Virus record (IMG/VR): IMGVR_UViG_3300017742_000041
Location: 1-35,940 of that record
From: a virus
Strand: one strand, 5' to 3'
Length of the DNA: 35,940 bases
Part shown: positions 26,806-34,507 of the stretch, piece after piece
Layout: each line of letters starts with the position of its first letter
Numbering within the stretch: position 1 is the stretch's first letter
Notes under the pieces: generated by a model
What the model saw: only the letters and a program-made list of their open reading frames with translations
The model's database searches: none
What the model was told of the DNA's origin: nothing
Program-made: the position numbers and the translations under genes

Positions 26806-28283
26806 TGCCTAAACAAGATTTAAATTACAGTAAGTTTCAATGGCATTTTGGGGTAGTAGAAGATAGAAATGACCCATTTAATATTGGTAGAGTAAAAGTT
26901 AGATTCTATGGAGTTCATTCTGATAAACTAGATAACGTAAGCACAGCTGATTTACCATGGGCTACTGTTATACAATCACCTATGTCACCTGGTACTTCAG
27001 GAGTAGGTGGGCCTTTAATAGGTTTAGTAGAAGGCACTTGGGTTATTGGTTTCTTTATTGACGAAGGGTTTTATCAAAAGCCTATGATACTTGGAGCCGT
27101 ACCAGGTGTACCTGGAGAAGAACCTCAAGAAAATACTGCATTTAATGATCCTAATTTAAACTATCCAAGAAACACAAAAGGGCTACATGAAATAGGAGAA
27201 CCAGACGCTAGTTATTTATCTCGTGGAAAAAAAGCTGAAGATCATGTTAATCTTAAAAAGAAAAGAGCATCAAGAGTAACTAAGGTACCTACTGCTAAGG
27301 CACCTTCTTTAAAACTACAAGATGACAAGCCTACTGCTGACTATGAAAATAAAACCTGGGATGAACCTCATCCAAGAGGGTATGATGGTAAAGCACCGGA
27401 AAAAGATTACGGATCAAAATACCCATTTAATTATGTTTTTGAATCTGAAAAGGGTAGTATTTTAGAGCTAGATGATTCTCTAGACAATGAGCGAATACAT
27501 AGTTATCATAAGTCTGGTACATTTCAAGAAATTCAAGCTGATGGCTCTAGAGTTACTAAAGTAAAGGGGAAAGACTACGAGATATATTTAAACGGTAAAA
27601 ATGTTCAGGTGACTGGAGATGTTAATATAACAGTAACAGGTAACGTTAAACTATCTGTTAAAGGTGATAAGTATGAAGAGATCGAGGGTAATCATTTTGT
27701 AACTATAGGTAAAGATAAGATAGAAAAAATTGGTGGTAACCATCTTACTGAAATACTTACAGACAGATCAACTCAAATAAACGGTAATAATGCTATGCGA
27801 GTAACAGGTAATGATATAAGATCAATAGAAAAAAATGAATCTTTACAAGTTGGCGGCACCCATGATGAGCAGATTGTTGGTAATCAATCCGTAACTATTC
27901 TTTCTGATAGAAAAACTATAGTAGGCGGCACAGATGCTACAGCTGGAGCAAAAACAGGTGATTATGGTTATGCTAATAATTTAAATATGGGTTCTGGTAA
28001 AAATTTAAATATTAAATCAGTAGAAGCAACACAGCTATTAGCAGGAACAACTCAGCTTATGAATGCTGGAACAACTCAGACTTTAACGTCTACTACACAA
28101 GATATTAATGCAGAGACTGGTACACTAGACTATAATACAGGTTCTATTGATGTAGTAACAGGTAATATTACTGATACTAATGTAACATTACATACTCATA
28201 CTCACTTACAGACAGGTGGTACTGCTCCTGATGGAGACGGACCAGATAATAAACAAACTGTAGCACCAACTGACGGGACTTAA
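26805..28283 (+). CDS. 5: gp5-like central spike without a lysozyme domain
   Basis: A 492-residue protein. The N-terminal OB-fold (FGVVEDRNDPFNIGRVKVRFYG, PWATVIQSPMSP, GTWVIGFFIDEG, KPMILGAVPG) attaches to gp27. A charged linker of roughly 120 residues follows in place of the T4 lysozyme domain: no GH24 motifs are present. From about residue 240 a beta-helix of short repeats (QVTGDVNITVTGNVKLSVKG, EIEGNHFVTIGKDKIEKIGG) forms the spike. The tip has H463-x-H465-x-H467 (HTHTH) that could bind metal as in other contractile spikes. So the puncturing device is kept while peptidoglycan cutting is absent here. The upstream stop overlaps the start. Confidence 0.9.
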   Translation: MPKQDLNYSKFQWHFGVVEDRNDPFNIGRVKVRFYGVHSDKLDNVSTADLPWATVIQSPMSPGTSGVGGPLIGLVEGTWVIGFFIDEGFYQKPMILGAVPGVPGEEPQENTAFNDPNLNYPRNTKGLHEIGEPDASYLSRGKKAEDHVNLKKKRASRVTKVPTAKAPSLKLQDDKPTADYENKTWDEPHPRGYDGKAPEKDYGSKYPFNYVFESEKGSILELDDSLDNERIHSYHKSGTFQEIQADGSRVTKVKGKDYEIYLNGKNVQVTGDVNITVTGNVKLSVKGDKYEEIEGNHFVTIGKDKIEKIGGNHLTEILTDRSTQINGNNAMRVTGNDIRSIEKNESLQVGGTHDEQIVGNQSVTILSDRKTIVGGTDATAGAKTGDYGYANNLNMGSGKNLNIKSVEATQLLAGTTQLMNAGTTQTLTSTTQDINAETGTLDYNTGSIDVVTGNITDTNVTLHTHTHLQTGGTAPDGDGPDNKQTVAPTDGT

Positions 28284-28285
28284 AA

Positions 28286-28981
28286 ATGGCATGTGGACCA
28301 GGTAAAGGATTAACTAAATTAAATGGACTAAAGGATGCAGCTATGGGAGCAGTTGACGGGCTCACCTCAGGTGCAGAAGGTATAATGGGAAGTCTCGATA
28401 GTTTAGGAGCAACTTTAGATGCGCAGGTAAGTAGTATAGCTGGTGGTCTAAAAGAGATGCTCCCTACTATAGAGCTACCAGAATTGCCTACTATTCCAGA
28501 ATTTAAAATACCAGAGTTAAAGTTACCAGAATTATCTTTACAATTAGAAGTAGGCAGTATTATTAATAAAATAAAAAGTAATAATCCACTTGATAAAGCC
28601 CAAGCGTTAAAAAATTTAGATAGCTTACAAGATAAGTTTCCTGATATGGATTTAACTAGTTTAACAGCTGATATTAAAGCAGGTAAAATTGATATAGATA
28701 ATCTTTGCAAAATGGTACCTAATGTAGAGAAGATAGATGGAGTATTTCAAATAAAAGGCATTCCTGCAACAGCACCGGAAATAGACGCAGAATCAATAGC
28801 TGCATTTGCAATATCGGTTGATACAGCAGGACTTGAAAAGGCTGCCAGTGAGTTGGTTGAGTCAGTTGATCAAGATAAATTAACATCTGCTTTAGCAAAT
28901 ATTACAGCTTCTATAGATATAGAAAAAGTAGAGCAAGAAAAAGAACAGATTAAAAGCATATCTACATTTATACGCATGTAG
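28286..28981 (+). CDS. Unrecognised virion-block protein with proline-rich linker
   Basis: A 231-residue protein. The start MACGPGKGLTKLNGLKDAAM is small-residue rich, followed by helices and a striking P-E-L/P-x-I-P-E repeat (PELPTIPEFKIPELKLPELS), then mostly helical sequence to the end. There is no signal peptide or membrane span. It sits two bases after gene 5 and before gene 25, so it is probably a tail or baseplate component, perhaps a linker at the spike. I do not recognise a family. Confidence 0.6.
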   Translation: MACGPGKGLTKLNGLKDAAMGAVDGLTSGAEGIMGSLDSLGATLDAQVSSIAGGLKEMLPTIELPELPTIPEFKIPELKLPELSLQLEVGSIINKIKSNNPLDKAQALKNLDSLQDKFPDMDLTSLTADIKAGKIDIDNLCKMVPNVEKIDGVFQIKGIPATAPEIDAESIAAFAISVDTAGLEKAASELVESVDQDKLTSALANITASIDIEKVEQEKEQIKSISTFIRM

Positions 28982-28988
28982 AACGTAA

Positions 28989-28996
28989 GATAAATA
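28989..28996 (+). promoter_or_regulatory. T4-type late promoter box (GATAAATA), leaderless geometry
   Basis: GATAAATA fits the N-ATAAATA late form and is followed by exactly five bases (AAAAT) and the ATG of gene 25 at 29002, with no ribosome site upstream. It lies in the 20-base gap after the unrecognised gene and would drive the wedge genes 25-6-7-8. Confidence 0.5.
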
Positions 28997-29001
28997 AAAA
29001 T

Positions 29002-29403
29002 ATGGCTACGACTATTACAAACAATATCTTTTTTTCAGATCTTAGGTCTGACTTAGCTGTTAATCCAGCTAATGATGATGTAATTTTAAGTGTAAATGAA
29101 AAAGCTATAGAGACTTCTATAATAAATTTATTACAAACAAATTTCTATGAAAGACCTTTTCAACCAGAAATAGGCTCTAATATTAGATCTTTATTGTTTG
29201 AACTTGCTACTCCTCAAATGCAGTATAATTTAAAAGAGGCAGTTTTAGAGACTATTGAGAACTTTGAACCTAGATGTCAGATATTGGATGTTTTAGTTGA
29301 GAGTAATGAAGATGAGCATAGTTTAAAAGTTTATATTACATTTCAAGCAATAAACGCAGAAAGACCAGTCACATTCGATTTGGTTTTAAATAGGGTACGA
29401 TAA
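29002..29403 (+). CDS. 25: gp25-like baseplate wedge protein
   Basis: A 133-residue protein, the same size as T4 gp25 (132). FSDLRSDLAVNPANDDVILS, the helix EKAIETSIINLLQTNFYERPFQPEIGSNI and the E-P-R motif in IENFEPRCQI are the conserved gp25/TssE features. gp25 forms the wedge part that nucleates sheath polymerisation. It overlaps gene 6 by one base. Confidence 0.95.
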   Translation: MATTITNNIFFSDLRSDLAVNPANDDVILSVNEKAIETSIINLLQTNFYERPFQPEIGSNIRSLLFELATPQMQYNLKEAVLETIENFEPRCQILDVLVESNEDEHSLKVYITFQAINAERPVTFDLVLNRVR

Positions 29404-31217
29404 TGGCAAATACGGTAACATCAGTAGTAAATTTAGATTTTGATACTATAAAAAATGAACTAAAAACTTTTTTAAGAACACAGGCTAATATTAAAGATTA
29501 TGACTTTGAAGGGTCAAATATTAGTACTTTACTAGATGTACTATCATATAACACCTATTTAAATAATCATTATACTAATATGATAGCTAATGAAATGTTC
29601 TTAGATACAGCTCAAATAAAAGACAGTATAATTTCACATGCTAAGGAATTAAATTACGTACCTAAATCTTCTAGTTCAGCTAAAGCTGTTATTAATGTTA
29701 AGGTCTTTCCTAATAATGACCCAGGCTCAGTCTCAATTCCAAAGTGGCATAAATTTCAATCAACTATAAACGGTAAAGTAAAAACATTTTCAACCCAGAG
29801 TGACTTGATTATTACTAAGTCAGCCAATACCACAGGCGGCGCCGAATGGATTGGTAATAATATAGAAGTATATGAAGGTACTATTATTGAAGAAACATTT
29901 GTTGTAAGCACAGCAAATAACTTTATAGCTGAAATATCTAATAAAGATATAGATACAGATCATTTAGAAGTTAATATTAAATTATCTAATACATCAAGCA
30001 CTAATGCGGTTTGGTCTAAAGCAGATACTTTATTTGGACTTAGTGCTAGTTCAAACGCCTATTTCATTGAACCAGCTAAAGCTGATAAATTTAGAGTTTC
30101 TTTCGGTGACGGTACTTTCGGTAAGAAATTGACTCCAGGTAATTTAGTAAGAGTTAAATATAGAATTACATCAGAGAAAGAAGGTAATAATGGTAAAGTA
30201 TTTTCTAATTTAGATTTAGTTTCAGGACAATATGGTAACGTTACAGTAACAACTGTTACCAATTCTTCTGGAGGTGCAGAAGCAGAATCTATTGAAAGTA
30301 TAAGAAAAAATGCTCCAAGAGCTTTTCAAGTTCAAGAAAGAGCAGTTACAAGCAATGATTATGAAATACTAGGTAAGAGAGAATTTCCTGAAATACAAAA
30401 TATTTTAGCCTTCGGTGGCGAGCAATTAAACCCACCTAGATATGGAAAAGTTATTTTAGCTGTTGACATGAAAAATGCAGACGGCGTTCCAGCGTCTACT
30501 AAAAAATCTATATCAGACTTCTTTACTAAAAAAACACCAGTGGGTATAGATGTAGAAGTTGTTCAACCAGAATTTACATTTTTAGAAGTAGTGAGTGATA
30601 TTAAATATAATATATCTGTTACTGCACAGAACTCTGATACTATTAAAACTAAAGCTCAAAATGCACTTCTTAACTTTGCAGAATCAAATATTAACGCCTT
30701 TAATTCTAAGTATAGAAACTCTAAAGCATTAAATTCAATGGATAACAGTGATAATAGTATACTGTCTTCAGAATTAAAATTAAGGCTATTTAAGAAAATA
30801 ACCCCAAATTCATTATTGGCAGCTTCTTATGAATTGCTTTTTGATAATGAGCTACAAGCAGATGATATTTTTAATTCTACTACATCTAAAGCTTTATACT
30901 TACCTGCTATAGAATCATCTTTATTTACCTATAAAACAGATACAAATGCTTTCTTTATTGATAATGGAACAGGTGGCTTAAAAATAGTAAAATTAGATAC
31001 AGCTAATAAGTTTGTTGAACTATTATCTGATGCTGGTACTGTAAATTATACTACTGGAAAAGTAGATATTAACTCTATACTAATTCCCTCTTTCAGTGGC
31101 GGTATCTTAAAAATATTTGCAAGGGCTAAAAATAAAGACTTATTAAGTAAGCAATCAAATATTTTGCAATTAAATTCTGAAGATATTTCTTTAAATGTAA
31201 TACAAGAGAGATTATAA
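29403..31217 (+). CDS. 6: gp6-like baseplate wedge protein
   Basis: A 604-residue protein (T4 gp6 has 660). The early DYDFEGSNISTLLDVLSYNTYLNNHYTNMIANEMFLDTA and HAKELNYVPKSSSSA are the conserved gp6 N-terminal region. Later, RVSFGDGTFGKKLTPGNLVRVKYRIT and NAPRAFQVQERAVTSNDYEIL match the J/gp6-like middle domain. It forms the inner iris of the baseplate with gp7 and gp53. It is followed by a one-base gap to the next gene. Confidence 0.95.
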   Translation: MANTVTSVVNLDFDTIKNELKTFLRTQANIKDYDFEGSNISTLLDVLSYNTYLNNHYTNMIANEMFLDTAQIKDSIISHAKELNYVPKSSSSAKAVINVKVFPNNDPGSVSIPKWHKFQSTINGKVKTFSTQSDLIITKSANTTGGAEWIGNNIEVYEGTIIEETFVVSTANNFIAEISNKDIDTDHLEVNIKLSNTSSTNAVWSKADTLFGLSASSNAYFIEPAKADKFRVSFGDGTFGKKLTPGNLVRVKYRITSEKEGNNGKVFSNLDLVSGQYGNVTVTTVTNSSGGAEAESIESIRKNAPRAFQVQERAVTSNDYEILGKREFPEIQNILAFGGEQLNPPRYGKVILAVDMKNADGVPASTKKSISDFFTKKTPVGIDVEVVQPEFTFLEVVSDIKYNISVTAQNSDTIKTKAQNALLNFAESNINAFNSKYRNSKALNSMDNSDNSILSSELKLRLFKKITPNSLLAASYELLFDNELQADDIFNSTTSKALYLPAIESSLFTYKTDTNAFFIDNGTGGLKIVKLDTANKFVELLSDAGTVNYTTGKVDINSILIPSFSGGILKIFARAKNKDLLSKQSNILQLNSEDISLNVIQERL

Positions 31218-31218
31218 T

Positions 31219-34200
31219 ATGTATAGTCCTGAGTTTATTTCAAACTTTATTGAAGATCAATTCCCAGAAATATTCAGAGAATCTAACTCAGAAATTGTGC
31301 AATTTGTACTTGCTTATTATGAATGGCTTGAAACATCTAATCAAACAACTAATGTTCTTCGTAACTTAAGTAAAAACAGAGATATAGATGACACCATCTC
31401 AGATTTTATAATTCATTTTAAGAAAACATTTCTACAAGGCACACAATTAGAATCTGAATCAGATGAACGATTCATGATCAAACACATTAGTGACCTTTAT
31501 CAATCTAAGGGCAGTATACGTTCTATCGAACTTTTAATTAGAATGTTATTTGGTCAAGAAATAGAAGTTTTCTTACCTAGTTCAAGAGTTTTAATTCCTT
31601 CACAGAGTTCATTTACAAAACCAGTATACTTAGAGCTTTCACCATCAGAAAGAACTCGTAACTATATTGGTAAAGAAGTAATTGGATCTAGCTCACTTGC
31701 CACAGCGTTTGTAGAATCAGTTATAACTAAAGTAATAACTGGTAAAAGAGTTACTTTAGCATTCTTATCTAATGTAGTAGGTAATTTTCAAACTGGTGAA
31801 TTTATAAGTGATGATGGACTTATTGAAGATGCTCCAAAAATGGTAGGTTCACTTACTAATATAAGTATCACAAATGGTGGAAGATTATTTCAAGTAGGAG
31901 ATACTTTTAATGTTATATCTACTTCTGGTAAAGACGGTAGAGCAAAAATTACCGGGGTACAAGATGCTACAGGTAAAGTAGATTATACATTAGCTAATGG
32001 AGGGTATGGATATACAGTATCTAATACTTATACACGTACGCTATCTTCTAACGCTACTTTAGTAGTTAATAATACTAGTAACTCTAATACAGAAATAGAT
32101 GACTTTTTCTTATTTGAAACAGTAAGTCAACCGCTTGCTAATGTTACCTGGACATCTGGAATGACAGCAACTAATTTTATAAATGCAGCTAATAGTGGCA
32201 GTTTATTAGTTGGTGTTAACATTGCGTCAAATACAGCTGTTGCTAACGGGCATTGGGTACAGACCGGTACTGGTAATTTAGTTACTATTATGGTAGCTAA
32301 CGGTAATTTTGCTCATGCTGATTTTATTCGAGTTGGTGCAATCAGTAATGTTGTAAGTAATGTTGCAATTGATACAGTTGTTAATGCTACAGCTACAGGT
32401 GAATTTATTGGAAGAGAGGTAAGAGAAACTGCTAATGTTATAGGTTTAAATGCAAACAATAAACCGTTTTTTAAAGGACCTTATACATATGTTGTTGGGT
32501 CATCTAGTAATACTTATGCTAACGTAGCAAATACAGGTACAGGAATTGGTGGTGATTACGAAGTTGGTTCTCTTGGCACACAAGAAACACTATCCCTATT
32601 TACTGATATTATTGGAGCTAATAATACAGCATTAAATCCAGTACCAACATCTAATGTGCATGTTAACGGATCAAACTCAGGAGTAGGATTTGTTGATTCA
32701 GTAACTATAGATACTAAAATAGGTATTAATAATATAGCTAATTCCGGAATGCCTTTTGCAGCTAACGGTACCTTTTCAGCTGGTGATTATATATTTGAAG
32801 CTAATGTAGTAGTGAATAGTATTGCAGTTACAACAATAGGTTCAGGGTATAGTAATTCAGATACAGTTGTATTTACAGGAGGCAGTCCAGGGACTGTCGC
32901 TACAGCTAATATTGTAACAGATGGTAGTGGAACAGTTCAAGGAATAGAAATATCTAATAACGGTATTCAATATGAGAGTGTGCCTGCAGTTACTATTACT
33001 TCTTCTGGAGCTGGAGCTGTACTTAAGGCAAGAATGAGAGCATCCGGTAATTCAATTGGAGCTGTAGGAACTATTAAATCAATTAATGCTACTCATATAG
33101 TAGCTAGAAATTTATCAAACGGGACTTTTACTAATAGTAGAACTATAACTAATGAAGGTGTTAATGCATTTGCTAATGTTACTTCTTCATCTTTAATGGG
33201 TGGTACAGGATATGCTCCATCAGATACAGTTACATTTTCTGGTGGATCACCTAACGTAACAGCAACAGGAATATTCTCAGCTAATGCAGCTAATTCTGGT
33301 TCTGTAAATAGTATAACTTTAAATGAACCTGGCTCAGAATACGACTCTAATGCCACAATGAGTATATCAACATCAACAGGCACCGGTGCTTCATTATCTG
33401 TAAATATGGATTTTGGCTACGGCTTACCAAAATCAGGTCAGGCAGATTTAACTACTATATTATATAATGCCCTTACGTTTAGTACATTTACTATTGGTAC
33501 TATAGAATCACTTAACTTTATTAATCCAGGAAGCAGTTATAATTTAGATCCTGTTCCTCTTGCTCATAATCCTTATGTAGCTGGGTTTAATAGAAGAGAT
33601 ATAGTATGTGTTATAGGTAATAGAAACGGGTTATTTATTCCTGGTGAAAATTTAGGCCAGACTTTATCTTTAGCTGGGTTCTTAGTTTTACATAGTGGTA
33701 ATGTAACTCTAGATGGAGGAGCTGCTATTACTATAGGAGAAGGTGTCTCTCAAGTAGCTACAGGAGCTACTGGTGTTATTGAATCATCTAATGCTACTCA
33801 TATTAAAATATCAAATCCAATAGGTACCTTTAATGATGCTACAGATATTATAACTCTTTCATCTAATGCTGCTGTTAATCCCGATTCTTCAGGTGTTACT
33901 GCTAATACTATAACTTCAATTGCTACAGGAAGATATAAATCAACATCTATTGTTAATGAAGTTGAGCAGGTAAAAATAAGAAGATTAAAATTTGGCCAGG
34001 CTTTTGTTGCTGGAGCATCGCTCACAGGCTCAACATCTGGAGCAACTGCTGATGTTTTATTTGCTTACCAAGACGACACAACTTTACCAATTGGATTAAA
34101 CGCTGTAATTAACGCAACTGTTATCACCGCAAACGGAGTTGCATCTAATTTAGAAATAATTGATTCTGGGTATGGTTATGAGGCTAATACTATAGTACAA

Positions 34201-34506
34201 TTGCAGAGCAATGATACACCATTTATCGTAACGGGAAAAGCATTTACAGGTAAACAGGGAGTAGGTGCTGGTGAATGGAGAGATAGAATAAGTTTTATTA
34301 GTGATGTTTCAAAAGTCCAAGATAGTAATTACTATCAAGAATATTCTTATGTTGTAAGAACTGGTATCGCGTTAGCTAAATATGAAGAGCAACTTAAAGA
34401 AATATTACATGTATCAGGTACTAAGTTATTTGGTGAGGTAGTTAAAGTAAGAGAATCAGATACGTTGACATTAGCATCTGCAAATGCAACTATAACAACG
34501 AGTTAA
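31219..34506 (+). CDS. gp7-like baseplate wedge protein with repeat modules
   Basis: A 1095-residue protein (T4 gp7 has 1032). The N-terminal PEFISNFIEDQFPEIFRESN, FVLAYYEWLETSNQ, RDIDDTISDFIIHFKKTF and LYQSKGSIRSIELLIRMLFG is typical of a large wedge/structural protein placed at gp7 in marine T4-like phages. The rest is mostly beta-rich. Two close modules of about 65-70 residues (GSGYSNSDTVVFTGGSP near 32838 and GGTGYAPSDTVTFSGGSP near 33200) share the pattern G-x-G-Y-x-x-S-D-T-V-x-F-x-G-G-S-P and recur in gp8. The C-terminal helix YEEQLKEILHVSGTKLFGE is conserved-looking. Position between 6 and 8 matches gene 7; identity by sequence with T4 gp7 is not clear. Confidence 0.75.
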   Translation: MYSPEFISNFIEDQFPEIFRESNSEIVQFVLAYYEWLETSNQTTNVLRNLSKNRDIDDTISDFIIHFKKTFLQGTQLESESDERFMIKHISDLYQSKGSIRSIELLIRMLFGQEIEVFLPSSRVLIPSQSSFTKPVYLELSPSERTRNYIGKEVIGSSSLATAFVESVITKVITGKRVTLAFLSNVVGNFQTGEFISDDGLIEDAPKMVGSLTNISITNGGRLFQVGDTFNVISTSGKDGRAKITGVQDATGKVDYTLANGGYGYTVSNTYTRTLSSNATLVVNNTSNSNTEIDDFFLFETVSQPLANVTWTSGMTATNFINAANSGSLLVGVNIASNTAVANGHWVQTGTGNLVTIMVANGNFAHADFIRVGAISNVVSNVAIDTVVNATATGEFIGREVRETANVIGLNANNKPFFKGPYTYVVGSSSNTYANVANTGTGIGGDYEVGSLGTQETLSLFTDIIGANNTALNPVPTSNVHVNGSNSGVGFVDSVTIDTKIGINNIANSGMPFAANGTFSAGDYIFEANVVVNSIAVTTIGSGYSNSDTVVFTGGSPGTVATANIVTDGSGTVQGIEISNNGIQYESVPAVTITSSGAGAVLKARMRASGNSIGAVGTIKSINATHIVARNLSNGTFTNSRTITNEGVNAFANVTSSSLMGGTGYAPSDTVTFSGGSPNVTATGIFSANAANSGSVNSITLNEPGSEYDSNATMSISTSTGTGASLSVNMDFGYGLPKSGQADLTTILYNALTFSTFTIGTIESLNFINPGSSYNLDPVPLAHNPYVAGFNRRDIVCVIGNRNGLFIPGENLGQTLSLAGFLVLHSGNVTLDGGAAITIGEGVSQVATGATGVIESSNATHIKISNPIGTFNDATDIITLSSNAAVNPDSSGVTANTITSIATGRYKSTSIVNEVEQVKIRRLKFGQAFVAGASLTGSTSGATADVLFAYQDDTTLPIGLNAVINATVITANGVASNLEIIDSGYGYEANTIVQLQSNDTPFIVTGKAFTGKQGVGAGEWRDRISFISDVSKVQDSNYYQEYSYVVRTGIALAKYEEQLKEILHVSGTKLFGEVVKVRESDTLTLASANATITTS

Positions 34507-34507
34507 T

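Noticed and set aside
28177-28710. A minus-strand ORF of 177 codons
   Set aside because: It is antisense to the end of gene 5 and the following gene, which are supported by position and composition; no ribosome site or recognisable motif is present.
33093-34025. Minus-strand ORFs of 96 and 75 codons opposite the gp7-like gene
   Set aside because: Shadows of a long plus-strand coding region with Ala/Val-rich repeats; no independent support.
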